NCBI RefSeq assembly: GCF_034009455.1 | Contig: NZ_CP125380.1 | Span: 5,531,501-5,595,500 of the forward strand | Direction: 5' to 3' | Length of the DNA stretch: 64,000 bases | From: Pseudomonas sp. P5_109 | Lineage (GTDB): Bacteria; Pseudomonadota; Gammaproteobacteria; Pseudomonadales; Pseudomonadaceae | In this document: positions 7,926 to 16,575 of the stretch, piece after piece | Numbering within the stretch: position 1 is the first letter of the stretch | Layout: each line of letters opens with the position of its first letter | Notes under the pieces: generated by a model | Database searches by the model: none | Seen by the model: the letters and a program-made list of their open reading frames with translations, nothing else | Told to the model about the DNA's origin: nothing | Translations under genes and position numbers: made by a program

Positions 7926-7959
7926 AACAAAAAGCCCCGCATCTGCGGGGCTTTTTGTT
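7926..7959. terminator. Bidirectional rho-independent terminator
   Basis: AAAAAGCCCCGCA pairs with TGCGGGGCTTTTT, with A and T runs on both sides, so it can end transcription from both the gene at 7375-7752 and fadD1. Confidence 0.9.
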
Positions 7960-7961
7960 GA

Positions 7962-9662
7962 TTACGCGGTGGCTTTCTTCGCGTTGATCTTCTTCAGCTC
8001 TTCATCGCGCAGTTCACGACGCAGGATCTTGCCAACGTTAGTGGTCGGCAAAGCGTCGCGGAACTCCACGGAGCGCGGAACCTTGTAGCCGGTGACGTTG
8101 GCGCGCATGTGCTCCATCACCTGTTCCTTGGTCAGGGTCACACCCGGCTTGGCAACGATGAAAATCTTGATCGCCTCGCCCGACTTCTCGTCTGGTATGC
8201 CGATGGCCGCGCATTGCAGCACGCCAGGCAGGGTGGCCAGCACGTCTTCGAGTTCGTTCGGGTACACGTTGAATCCGGAAACCAGGATCATGTCTTTCTT
8301 GCGATCGACAATGCGCATGAAGCCATCGGGCTGGATCAGCGCGATGTCACCGGTCTTCAACCAGCCTTCGCTGTCGAGGATTTCATCGGTGGCTTCCTGA
8401 CGCTGCCAGTAACCCTTCATGACTTGCGGGCCCTTCACGCACAGCTCGCCGATTTCACCCAACGGCTGCTCGACACCGGCATCGTTGATGACTTTGCACA
8501 GGGTCGACGGCACCGGAATGCCGATGGTGCCGACCTGGATGTGCTGGATCGGGTTCACCGTCGCCACCGGGCTGGTTTCGGTCATGCCGTAGCCTTCGCA
8601 GATGGCGCAACCGGTCACCGCTTTCCAGCGTTCGGCCGCAGCCAGTTGCAGGGCCATGCCGCCCGACAAGGTGACTTTCAGCGCCGAGAAGTCCAGCTTG
8701 CGGAAGCCTTCGTTGTTGCACAGGGCCACAAACAGGGTATTAAGGCCGACAAAGCCGCTGAACTTCCACTTCGACAGTTCCTTGACCATCGCCGGCAGGT
8801 CGCGCGGGTTGCTGATCAGGATGTTGTGGTTGCCCGCCAGCATCATCGCCATGCAATGAAAGGTGAATGCATAGATGTGGTACAGCGGCAGCGGCGTGAT
8901 CAGGATCTCGCAACCTTCATTGAGGTTCGAACCCATCAGCGCCTTGCACTGCAGCATGTTCGCCACCAGGTTGCGGTGGGTCAGCATCGCACCCTTGGCC
9001 ACGCCGGTGGTGCCGCCGGTATATTGCAGCACCGCAACATCGCTGCTGGCAGGGTTGGCTTCCGCCACTGGCTGGCCCAGGCCTTTGCTCAGCACGTCAT
9101 TGAACTTGACGGCTTTTGGCAAGTGATAGGCCGGCACCATTTTCTTCACGTACTTGATGACGCTATTGATCAGCAAGCGCTTGAGCGGCGGCAGCAGGTC
9201 AGCGACTTCGGTGACGATCACGTGCTTGACGCCGGTTTTCGGCACCACGGTTTCCGCCAGGTGCGCCATGTTGGCCAGGCAGACCAGGGCCTTGGCACCG
9301 GAGTCGTTGAATTGGTGCTCCATTTCCCGCGCGGTGTACAGCGGGTTGGTGTTGACCACGATCAGCCCGGCGCGGATGGCGCCGAAGACGGCAACCGGGT
9401 ACTGCAACACGTTGGGCAGTTGCACGGCGATTCGATCGCCGGGCTGCAAATCGGTATGCTGTTGTAGATAAGCGGCAAACGCACCGGACAATTCATACAG
9501 TTCACCGTAGGTGAGTGTCTTGCCCAGGTTGCTGAATGCCGGCTTGTTGGCGAAGCGTTGGCAGGATTGCTTCAACACTGCCTGAATATTCGGATACTCG
9601 TCTGGATTGATTTCTGCAGCAATCCCAGCTGGGTACTTATCCTTCCAAAAGTCTTCGATCAT
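7962..9662 (-). CDS. fadD1: Long-chain fatty acid-CoA ligase FadD1
   Basis: A 566-residue AMP-forming acyl-CoA synthetase. It activates fatty acids with ATP and CoA at the inner membrane for beta-oxidation. The P-loop motif YTGGTTGVAKGAML lies near residue 215, the ANL-family GYGMTETSP near 365, the hinge DRKKDMILVSGFNVYPNE near 450, and the catalytic Lys in TTNVGKILRREL near 545. It is a tandem paralogue of the next gene upstream. Naming follows P. aeruginosa, where fadD2 precedes fadD1 beside a lysophospholipase gene. A 394-base gap with a REPIN separates it from fadD2, so it probably has its own promoter. Confidence 0.95.
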   Translation of the reverse strand: MIEDFWKDKYPAGIAAEINPDEYPNIQAVLKQSCQRFANKPAFSNLGKTLTYGELYELSGAFAAYLQQHTDLQPGDRIAVQLPNVLQYPVAVFGAIRAGLIVVNTNPLYTAREMEHQFNDSGAKALVCLANMAHLAETVVPKTGVKHVIVTEVADLLPPLKRLLINSVIKYVKKMVPAYHLPKAVKFNDVLSKGLGQPVAEANPASSDVAVLQYTGGTTGVAKGAMLTHRNLVANMLQCKALMGSNLNEGCEILITPLPLYHIYAFTFHCMAMMLAGNHNILISNPRDLPAMVKELSKWKFSGFVGLNTLFVALCNNEGFRKLDFSALKVTLSGGMALQLAAAERWKAVTGCAICEGYGMTETSPVATVNPIQHIQVGTIGIPVPSTLCKVINDAGVEQPLGEIGELCVKGPQVMKGYWQRQEATDEILDSEGWLKTGDIALIQPDGFMRIVDRKKDMILVSGFNVYPNELEDVLATLPGVLQCAAIGIPDEKSGEAIKIFIVAKPGVTLTKEQVMEHMRANVTGYKVPRSVEFRDALPTTNVGKILRRELRDEELKKINAKKATA

Positions 9663-10056
9663 GGAAGCCCACTCCTCAGCAACGCGAATTCAGCACCGCA
9701 TTTGATGCGATTATTATTGGTGTTTGGTCATTGGTGAATCTGGGCTTTTACACAGGCCAAGAAGCACAAAGCGCGCCGAGAGTAGCAGCTTTGCCAAGGG
9801 TCGACTAGAGCCAAAAACGGCCTCTACGGTCACATTTGTGACTCAAGAACCTAAAGCAGTCATTTTAGAGCAAAAAATCTATTTATGCCTGGAGCCCACG
9901 AAAACCGGGGCTTTAGCGCTAAAACTGTAGGAGCGAGCTTGCTCGCGAAAAACGTCCGGACAACGCGATCATTCAAACAGGGCGCGTTATCGTTGACGTC
10001 CATCGCGAGCGAGCTCGCTCCTACAGGGATCCGCGCAAAGCGCGGCCATTCACCAA
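9663..10056. other. fadD2-fadD1 intergenic region
   Basis: No gene is visible here. It holds a short perfect dyad CGCAT-TTG-ATGCG (9697-9709) 35 bases before the fadD1 start, AT-rich sequence in 9710-9900 that could carry the fadD1 promoter, and a REPIN at 9926-10026. I found no clean PsrA/FadR-type operator. Confidence 0.5.
9926..10026. repeat. REPIN (GCGAGC class)
   Basis: tgtaggagcgagcttgctcg at the left, with the right arm cgagcgagctcgctcctaca, between fadD2 and fadD1. The right arm contains a GAGCGAGCTCGCTC palindrome. Confidence 0.9.
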
Positions 10057-11745
10057 TCAGGCGATATCACGCAACTCCCGCCGCAAAATCTTGCCCACCG
10101 GCGTCATTGGCAACGACTCACGCAGCACGATGTGCTTGGGTACTTTGTACGCCGTGAAGTTCTCCTTGCAGTAAGCCTTCAGCTCTTCAAGGCTGACGCC
10201 CGCCTCTCGGGCCACCACGAACAACTTCACCGCCTCTCCCGACCGTTCATCTGGCACACCGATGACCGCACAGTTGGCGACGTTCGGGTGAGCCATCACC
10301 ACGTCTTCGATCTCGTTCGGGTACACGTTGAAACCCGAGACAATGATCATGTCCTTCTTGCGATCGACGATGCGCACGAAACCGTCCGGGTCGATCACTG
10401 CAATGTCACCGGACTTGAACCAACCCTCGGCATCCAGCACCTCGGCCGTGGCATCGGGTTTCTGCCAGTAGCCCTTCATGATCTGCGGGCCTTTGATGCA
10501 CAGCTCGCCACGCTCACCCAAAGGTTGTTCGACGCCATCATCGCTGATGACTTTCAGGGTGGTGCCCGGCACCGGCATGCCGACCGTACCGATCCGCGAC
10601 TTGTCGCCATACGGGTTGGTACAGGCCACCGGCGAAGTTTCGGTCAGGCCGTAACCTTCGGTGATGCGGCAACCGGTCAGTTGCTCCCAACGCTCGGCGG
10701 TGGCCTTGACCAGCGCAGTGCCGCCGGAGTTGGTGAGCTTGAGGCTGGAGAAGTCCAGGGTCTTGAAGTCCGGGTGATCCATCAGCGCGACGAACAGCGT
10801 GTTGAGCCCCAGCAACGCCGAGAACCGCCAGTTCTTCAGCTCCTTGATGAAACCGCCGATGTCCCGTGGGTTGGTGATCAGCACGTTGTGGTTGCCGGTC
10901 ACCATCATGCACATGCAGTTCGCCGTGAAGGCATAGATATGGTACAGCGGCAGCGGCGCGATCATGACCTCCTGGCCTTCGCGCAACAACGGTTGACCGT
11001 CGCGGGACGACTGGCTGAGGCAGGCCCGTGCCTGTTGCATGTTCGCCACCAGGTTGCCATGGGTCAGCATCGCGCCCTTGGCCAGGCCGGTGGTGCCGCC
11101 GGTGTATTGCAGCACGGCGATGTCGTCGAGGCCGACGTTCAGCGGCTTGATACCCAGCCCCCGGCCCATGCGTAGCGCGCTCTTGAAGGAAACAGCCTGG
11201 GGCAAGGAATAGTCCGGGACCATCTTCTTGACCTTGCTCACCACAGTGTTGACCAGCCAACCCTTGGCGGTGGGCATCAGGTCGCCCATCTTCGCTTCGA
11301 TCAGGTACTGGATATCGGTGTCGGGGAGCACTTCCTGGACTTTCTGGCCGAACATGTTCAGGTACACCAGCGCCCGGGCACCGGAATCCTTGAACTGATG
11401 GCGCATTTCCCGTGCGGTGTACAAGGGGTTGGTGTTGACCACGATCAGCCCGGCGCGCAAGGCACCGAACACGGCAATCGGGTAATGCAGGACGTTGGGC
11501 ATCTGCACTGCGATGCGGTCACCCGGTACCAGGTCGGTGTGGGCTTGCAGGTAGCCTGCGAAAGCAGCGCTCTGGCGTTCCAGTTCGGCGTAGGTCAGGG
11601 TGACGCCCATGTTGCTGAACGCGGGGCGGTCAGCAAACTTCTTGCAGGAACGCTCGAACACCTCGATCACCGATTTGAAGGCCCCCAGATCGATATCCAG
11701 GGGGACGCCGGCCGGGCGTTTGTCATTCCAGAAATCAGGTTGCAT
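10057..11745 (-). CDS. fadD2: Long-chain fatty acid-CoA ligase FadD2
   Basis: A 562-residue paralogue of FadD1 with the same motifs: YTGGTTGLAKGAML near residue 215, GYGLTETSPVA near 370, DRKKDMIIVSGFNVYPNE near 450 and the catalytic lysine in MTPVGKILRREL. It activates fatty acids for beta-oxidation; the two paralogues probably differ in chain length or growth condition. The start at 11745 is overlapped by AAGAACAATG, which contains an AANAANAA motif of the Crc/Hfq type, so catabolite repression of translation is plausible. It is transcribed away from the lysophospholipase gene. Confidence 0.95.
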   Translation of the reverse strand: MQPDFWNDKRPAGVPLDIDLGAFKSVIEVFERSCKKFADRPAFSNMGVTLTYAELERQSAAFAGYLQAHTDLVPGDRIAVQMPNVLHYPIAVFGALRAGLIVVNTNPLYTAREMRHQFKDSGARALVYLNMFGQKVQEVLPDTDIQYLIEAKMGDLMPTAKGWLVNTVVSKVKKMVPDYSLPQAVSFKSALRMGRGLGIKPLNVGLDDIAVLQYTGGTTGLAKGAMLTHGNLVANMQQARACLSQSSRDGQPLLREGQEVMIAPLPLYHIYAFTANCMCMMVTGNHNVLITNPRDIGGFIKELKNWRFSALLGLNTLFVALMDHPDFKTLDFSSLKLTNSGGTALVKATAERWEQLTGCRITEGYGLTETSPVACTNPYGDKSRIGTVGMPVPGTTLKVISDDGVEQPLGERGELCIKGPQIMKGYWQKPDATAEVLDAEGWFKSGDIAVIDPDGFVRIVDRKKDMIIVSGFNVYPNEIEDVVMAHPNVANCAVIGVPDERSGEAVKLFVVAREAGVSLEELKAYCKENFTAYKVPKHIVLRESLPMTPVGKILRRELRDIA

Positions 11746-11752
11746 TGTTCTT
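11745..11752 (-). promoter_or_regulatory. AANAANAA (Crc/Hfq-type) motif at fadD2 start
   Basis: AAGAACAA on the minus strand; its last base is the A of the fadD2 ATG, where Hfq-Crc binding would block initiation. Confidence 0.45.
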
Positions 11753-11990
11753 GTCCTCTTTACCTGAATCTATCCGGGGCCACTGTTCTGTCATTTCTCA
11801 AGAAAAATGCAAAAAGCGGAGCTTCACGGACACTAGCAGTTATGACGTAGCAGGCAAATATGCCAACCGCCGTCATTGATCGTATGAATCTTTCTGCCGT
11901 GGCGTAGCCTGATCAGACGCCCGTTCAAGGATGCGCTATAAACTGCAACGAGCTGTTTCCAACCAGGCAGCCCCATGCAAAGGAACCGCC

Positions 11991-12935
11991 ATGATCCATG
12001 ACACTTTCTGGCTGACCACGAGCGACCACAGTCGCCTCTTCGTCAACCAGTGGCTTCCCGACGGCAGCCTCAAGGCAATTATTCTGCTGGCCCACGGCAT
12101 GGCCGAGCACAGCGCTCGCTATGGCCCGCTGGCGGAAAAACTCTGTGATCAGGGCTATGGCGTGTGTGCACCGGACCTGCGTGGACATGGCAAAACTGCC
12201 GAAAACGGGACGCTCGGACATTTCGCCGATGACGATGGCTGGTGCAAGGTCGTGAGCGACCTGGCCAGCCTCAACCAGCACATCGGCCAGCAGCACCCTG
12301 GCATACCGATCGTGCTGCTCGGCCACAGCATGGGCAGTTACATTGCCCAGGCTTATCTGCTGCACCACAGTGCCAGCCTGCACGGGGCAATCCTCAGCGG
12401 CTCGAATTTCCAACCCGTAGCGCTTTATCGCGCGGCACGGCAGATCGCCCGTCTCGAACGCCTGCGCCAGGGCGGCAAAGGACGCAGCGCCTTGATCGAA
12501 TGGCTGTCCTTCGGCTCGTTCAACAACAAATTCAAACCGGCACGCACGCCGTTCGACTGGCTCAGCCGTGATCCGGCGCAGGTCGATCTGTACGTCAACG
12601 ACCCGCTTTGCGGTTTCCGCTGCACCAATCAACTGTGGATCGACTTGCTCGGTGGCTTGCAGCAAATCAGCAAAGCGTCCAATCTCGCCCAGATCGATCC
12701 GGGCCTGCCGCTGCTGGTGATTGGCGGTGAATGTGATCCGGTGAGTGAGGGCAAACGTCTCAAGGATCTGGCCGACGCGCTGCGGGCGGCCGGCAGCCAG
12801 CACCTGCAACTGACCGTTTACCCGCAGGCACGGCACGAACTGTTCAACGAGAGCAACCGCGATGAAATCATCGCCGATGTGCTGAACTGGATCGCACAGG
12901 CCTTGAGCACTCCTCGGCCACACCGATCCGAATAG
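11991..12935 (+). CDS. Alpha/beta hydrolase, lysophospholipase/monoacylglycerol lipase family
   Basis: A 314-residue serine hydrolase. The nucleophile elbow is GHSMGS with Ser113; the acid is probably the Asp in GGECDPVSEG and the base the His in YPQARHELFNE. LAHGMAEHSARY, near residue 33, is the oxyanion region typical of the lysophospholipase/monoglyceride lipase family (PldB-like). It has no signal peptide, so it acts in the cytosol, probably releasing fatty acids that the divergent fadD2 product can activate. I chose the ATG at 11991 because AAAGGA precedes it; an earlier in-frame ATG lacks a ribosome site. It is followed 42 bases later by the MaoC gene. Confidence 0.9.
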   Translation: MIHDTFWLTTSDHSRLFVNQWLPDGSLKAIILLAHGMAEHSARYGPLAEKLCDQGYGVCAPDLRGHGKTAENGTLGHFADDDGWCKVVSDLASLNQHIGQQHPGIPIVLLGHSMGSYIAQAYLLHHSASLHGAILSGSNFQPVALYRAARQIARLERLRQGGKGRSALIEWLSFGSFNNKFKPARTPFDWLSRDPAQVDLYVNDPLCGFRCTNQLWIDLLGGLQQISKASNLAQIDPGLPLLVIGGECDPVSEGKRLKDLADALRAAGSQHLQLTVYPQARHELFNESNRDEIIADVLNWIAQALSTPRPHRSE

Positions 12936-12977
12936 TTTTTTTGTGAATTTTTTAATTCGTCACAGGAATTGAGACAG

Positions 12978-13448
12978 ATGACCCAGGTTACCAACACCCC
13001 TTACGAAGCCCTCGAAGTCGGCCAGACCGCCAGTTTCAGCAAGACCGTCGAAGAGCGCGACATCCAGTTGTTCGCTGCAATGTCCGGCGACCACAACCCA
13101 GTGCACCTGGATGCCGAATACGCCGCCAGCACCATGTTCAAGGAACGCATCGCCCACGGCATGTTCAGCGGTGCACTGATCAGCGCGGCGGTCGCTTGCG
13201 AATTGCCTGGGCCGGGGACTATCTACATCGGCCAGACAATGAGCTTTCAGAAACCGGTGAAAATTGGCGACACCCTGACAGTGCGCCTGGAAATCCTCGA
13301 AAAATTGCCGAAGTTTCGCGTGCGCATTGCCACGCGCGTGTTCAACCAGCGCGATGAACTGGTGGTGGACGGCGAGGCGGAAATCCTCGCGCCACGCAAG
13401 CAACAGAGCGTGACGTTGACTGAACTGCCGGCGATCAGCATCGGCTGA
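12978..13448 (+). CDS. MaoC-like (R)-specific enoyl-CoA hydratase
   Basis: A 156-residue single hotdog-fold protein. The hydratase-2 motif FAAMSGDHNPVHLD, carrying the catalytic Asp and His, is near residue 40. Members hydrate trans-2-enoyl-CoA to (R)-3-hydroxyacyl-CoA, linking beta-oxidation with PHA or lipid synthesis. I preferred the ATG at 12978, with AGGA upstream, over a TTG nine bases earlier. A small AT-rich dyad (GAATT-TTTT-AATTC, 12945-12958) lies just before the ribosome site. It is probably co-transcribed with the lysophospholipase; in P. aeruginosa the same neighbours occur (PA3299-PA3302, from memory). Confidence 0.9.
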   Translation: MTQVTNTPYEALEVGQTASFSKTVEERDIQLFAAMSGDHNPVHLDAEYAASTMFKERIAHGMFSGALISAAVACELPGPGTIYIGQTMSFQKPVKIGDTLTVRLEILEKLPKFRVRIATRVFNQRDELVVDGEAEILAPRKQQSVTLTELPAISIG

Positions 13449-13470
13449 TTGACGGGTCAAAAACAAACAA

Positions 13471-13560
13471 TGTGGGAGCGGGCTTGCTCGCGAAGGGGGC
13501 GTGTCAGTCACTGATAATGGTGACAGGCGGATCGCCTTCGCGAGCAAGCCCGCTCCCACA
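13471..13560. repeat. REPIN (GCGGGC class)
   Basis: Two inverted arms in the convergent gap between the MaoC-like gene and the DUF2383 gene. Confidence 0.92.
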
Positions 13561-13576
13561 GTTGTTTCAGGCTGGC

Positions 13577-14044
13577 TTACGAACGGGCACGCGCCTGGTT
13601 ACGCAGGGCTTTGACCTGGTCGTGGTTACGCTGTACGCCGTGGTACTGACGCTCAACCAGGTCACGAATGCCCACCAGGTTGTGCTTGTTGATTTTCTCC
13701 ATGGCATCCCGATAAGCCTTCAATGCATGGTCTTCACCGCGCTCGGCTTCATTGAGTACAGCCTCTTCGTCCTTGCTGGTGAACATCGACTTCACGTCGA
13801 CCCAACGACGGTGCAGGTCGCCGCTGACACTGGTGGAAGTTTCCGGATCGCCACCCATCGAACGCACGGCAGACTGCAATTCCGCAGCGGCAGTGCCGCA
13901 ATCAGTCGCACGATTGATAAACAGGGTTTTGAGTTCAGGGTGCTTGATGTCTTCAGCGCAAGTCTTGAACCCGGCCTGACCGTCCTTGCTGGTTTCAATC
14001 AGGTCATTGAGTACAGAAATCGCTTCTTTGTTCATGTCGGTCAT
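13577..14044 (-). CDS. PA2169-family four-helix-bundle protein (DUF2383)
   Basis: A 155-residue all-helical protein resembling the PA2169/DUF2383 family, a ferritin-like four-helix bundle. Its N-terminus is MTDMNKEAISVLNDLIETSK; the conserved Glu/His/Asp-rich segment SKDEEAVLNEAERGEDHALK lies near residue 90. No enzymatic role is established; related proteins accumulate under anaerobic or stationary stress. GAGGAA upstream supports the ATG at 14044. It is monocistronic. Confidence 0.88.
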   Translation of the reverse strand: MTDMNKEAISVLNDLIETSKDGQAGFKTCAEDIKHPELKTLFINRATDCGTAAAELQSAVRSMGGDPETSTSVSGDLHRRWVDVKSMFTSKDEEAVLNEAERGEDHALKAYRDAMEKINKHNLVGIRDLVERQYHGVQRNHDQVKALRNQARARS

Positions 14045-14247
14045 TTTTCAATTCCTCGCGGGTGATGAAAGATGCAATGAGTAGTGCACCCTGCATGCCA
14101 GCCTGGAACTGTTACGTTATTCTTTATTTTTCAAACAGTTATCTATTATCCGAAAATCTGTATCCGTTTTATTTGCATGATCTGTCATTTGGCCTGCATG
14201 CAGAATGCCTGTATTTTCCAGACTGACTGAATCAAGACGACCGATCG

Positions 14248-14484
14248 ATGAATCCTGAAAAGCTCGAACTGCTGATCACCCGCGAAATGCCCTTCGGCAA
14301 GTACAAGGGTCGAATCATTGCCGACCTGCCCGGCCCCTACCTGAACTGGTTCGCCCGGGAGGGCTTCCCCCATGGCGAGTTGGGTGGCCTGTTGGCACTG
14401 ATGCAGGAAATCGATCACAACGGTTTGTCGGACTTGCTTGAACCGCTGCGCGCCAAACACGGCAAACCGGCCCCGCGCCACTGA
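14248..14484 (+). CDS. DUF3820 family protein
   Basis: A 78-residue protein with the DUF3820 signature: MPFGKYKGRIIADLPGPYLNWFAREGFPHGELG near residues 14-46. In P. aeruginosa a member is labelled a putative quorum-sensing-regulated virulence factor, but its function is not known. The GKYKG and LPxxYLxWF motifs recall small exonuclease-associated domains. It ends 19 bases before the aminotransferase start, so the two are probably one transcription unit. Confidence 0.85.
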   Translation: MNPEKLELLITREMPFGKYKGRIIADLPGPYLNWFAREGFPHGELGGLLALMQEIDHNGLSDLLEPLRAKHGKPAPRH

Positions 14485-14503
14485 ATCACCTACCGAGTAG
14501 CCC

Positions 14504-15685
14504 ATGCCCGACAACACCCGCCGCGCCCGTGATGAAGCTTTCTGGCAAACCTTTGCCGACCGCTACGATGTCGAACCCGGCCCGCTCAATCTGGAAAACG
14601 GTTACTTCGGGCGCATGTCGCGCACGGTGGTCGAGGAATACCAGCGCAACATCGAACTCATCAATCGCAGTAACTCGGTGTACGTGCGTCAGCGTTTCGA
14701 ACAGGACGACAGCCTGAAGATCCGCGCGCAACTGGCCAGGCTGATTGGTGTACCCGCCGACAGCATCGCCCTGACCCGTAACGCGTCGGAAGGCTTGCAG
14801 TCGCTGATCCGCAACTACAACCGGCTGCAGCCCGGCGATCAAGTACTGTTCTGCGATCTGGAATACGACACGGTCAAGGGCGCCATGCGTTGGCTGGCAC
14901 GCAATCGTGGTGTCGAAGTGATCGAGATCGAACACACGCACCCGGCAACCTTCGACGGCTTGCTCAATACCTATCGGGAAGCCTTCGCGAAGTATCCACG
15001 GCTGAAGTTGATGGCCCTGACCCACGTCACCCATCGCACGGGCCTGGTGATGCCGGTGCAGGCGATTGCTGCCGCGGCGAAGGAACATGGCATCGACGTC
15101 ATCCTCGATGGTGCCCATGCCCTCGGCCAGATCGAATTCGACCTCACCGACCTGGGCATCTACTTCGCCGGTTTCAACCTGCACAAGTGGATCGGCGCGC
15201 CGTTGACGCTCGGCTTTATCTATATCGCTCCCGAGCGCCTGGCCGACATCGACCCGGACATGGGCGAGATGCATTATCCGCCGACTGACATCCGTGCCCG
15301 CACTTCGTACAGCACTCCCAACATCCCGGCGCTGCTGACCCTGCCGCTGGTGCTCGAAGAACATTGGGCGATGGGAGGAGCCGGGGCCAAGGGCGCGCGC
15401 CTCAATTACCTGCGCAACCTGTGGGTGCGCGAAGTTCGCGAACTTCCGGGCATCGAGGTGTTGACCCCGGATGATCCACGACTGTATTGCGGCATCACTT
15501 CGATGCGCTTTACCCAACAGGCCGATCAACAGGTGATGGTCGAACGGCTGCTCAACGACTACAACCTGTTCACCGTGGTGCGCAGTGGCGCGGCTTGCGG
15601 GCCGTGCATCCGCGTGACACCGGGATTGACCAGCACTGCCGACCATATGCAGCAGTTGATCACCGCGCTGAAAGAACTGCGCTGA
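14504..15685 (+). CDS. Class V aminotransferase-fold PLP enzyme (isopenicillin-N-epimerase-like)
   Basis: A 393-residue fold-type I PLP enzyme. The cofactor Asp is D202 in LDGAHALGQ, and the Schiff-base lysine is K228 in GFNLHKW. RNASEGLQSLIRNY near residue 93 binds the phosphate. Relatives include isopenicillin N epimerase, cysteine desulfurases and selenocysteine lyases; there is no SufS/IscS-type catalytic cysteine loop, so an epimerase or aminotransferase role is more likely. The substrate is unknown. The ribosome site (CGAGTAG) is weak, which fits coupling to the DUF3820 gene. It ends at a REPIN. Confidence 0.85.
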   Translation: MPDNTRRARDEAFWQTFADRYDVEPGPLNLENGYFGRMSRTVVEEYQRNIELINRSNSVYVRQRFEQDDSLKIRAQLARLIGVPADSIALTRNASEGLQSLIRNYNRLQPGDQVLFCDLEYDTVKGAMRWLARNRGVEVIEIEHTHPATFDGLLNTYREAFAKYPRLKLMALTHVTHRTGLVMPVQAIAAAAKEHGIDVILDGAHALGQIEFDLTDLGIYFAGFNLHKWIGAPLTLGFIYIAPERLADIDPDMGEMHYPPTDIRARTSYSTPNIPALLTLPLVLEEHWAMGGAGAKGARLNYLRNLWVREVRELPGIEVLTPDDPRLYCGITSMRFTQQADQQVMVERLLNDYNLFTVVRSGAACGPCIRVTPGLTSTADHMQQLITALKELR

Positions 15686-15696
15686 ACACTCACCAT

Positions 15697-15796
15697 TGTG
15701 GGAGCGAGCTTGCTCGCGATGGTCGTGAACGATAACGCGTGAATCCTGATGCCCAGTGGCGCTCTCGGTTTTTTCGCGAGCAGGCTCGCTCCTACA
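15697..15796. repeat. REPIN, mixed GCGAGC class
   Basis: Left arm tgtgggagcgagcttgctcg and right arm cgcgagcaggctcgctccta in the convergent gap before eda. The two arms differ in their first bases (tgtggg versus tgtagg), suggesting a hybrid pair. Confidence 0.88.
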
Positions 15797-15821
15797 GGGA
15801 TTGGCGCAGTTTTCTACGGGC

Positions 15822-15853
15822 AAAAAAAACGGTGCACCGACCAAGCGCACCGT
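15822..15853 (-). terminator. Terminator of the zwf-pgl-eda operon
   Basis: ACGGTGC and GCACCGT form the stem; on the minus strand the stem is followed by a run of T (A-run 15822-15829). It sits 39 bases past the eda stop. Confidence 0.8.
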
Positions 15854-15892
15854 AAAGCCGTAGAACACACAACGAAGTGTCGGGTGAAGCGA

Positions 15893-16558
15893 TCAGTCCA
15901 GCAGCGCCAAGGCCTCGGCGGTGCATTCCTGAATGCGGGCCCAGTCGCCGTTCTTGATCCACTCCGGATCAAGCATCCAGCTACCGCCCACGCACATGAC
16001 GTTTTTCAACGCCATGTAGCTCTTGATATTGGCCGGGCCCACGCCGCCGGTCGGGCAGAATTTCACTTCGCCGAACGGGCCGCCCAAAGCCTTGATGGCT
16101 GCAACACCACCGCTGACTTCCGCCGGGAACAGCTTGAAGCGGCGATAGCCCAGACCATAGCCTTCCATGATGCCCGAGGCATTGCTGATGCCCGGCAACA
16201 GTGGAATCGGGCTGGCAACGCTGGCTTCCAGCAAGTCGCGGGTGATGCCCGGCGTGACGATGAACTGCGAACCCGCCGCTTCCGCCGCCGCCAGCATCTG
16301 GCGATCAAGCACGGTACCGGCACCTGTCACCAACTCCGGACGCTGCTCGCGCAGAATCTGGATGGCCTTGAGGCCGAACTGCGAACGCAGGGTCACTTCC
16401 AGTGCGGTCAGGCCACCGGCAGCGAGGGCATCGGCCAGCGGCAGGACATCCTGCTCGCGGGCAATGGTGATCACCGGCAGAATCCGCGCTTTCGCGCAGA
16501 GGCTGTCGATCAGGGCAACTTTGTCCGCCATGGAAACGGTCGGGGATGGGGTTGTCAT
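15893..16558 (-). CDS. eda: 2-keto-3-deoxy-6-phosphogluconate aldolase
   Basis: A 221-residue class I aldolase that splits KDPG into pyruvate and glyceraldehyde-3-phosphate, the last step of the Entner-Doudoroff pathway. The Schiff-base lysine is K142 in RRFKLFPAEVSGG, and E54 in LEVTLRS is the catalytic acid/base. FCPTGGVGPANIKSY binds the phosphate. I chose the ATG at 16558 because AAGGAA sits upstream; a GTG at 16585 would overlap the pgl stop more deeply. It is the third gene of zwf-pgl-eda. Confidence 0.96.
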   Translation of the reverse strand: MTTPSPTVSMADKVALIDSLCAKARILPVITIAREQDVLPLADALAAGGLTALEVTLRSQFGLKAIQILREQRPELVTGAGTVLDRQMLAAAEAAGSQFIVTPGITRDLLEASVASPIPLLPGISNASGIMEGYGLGYRRFKLFPAEVSGGVAAIKALGGPFGEVKFCPTGGVGPANIKSYMALKNVMCVGGSWMLDPEWIKNGDWARIQECTAEALALLD

Positions 16559-16575
16559 AGCGGCTGTTCCTTGGC

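Noticed and set aside
8109..9467. A 452-codon ORF opposite fadD1
   Set aside because: Antisense to a full-length acyl-CoA ligase; no motif or ribosome site of its own.
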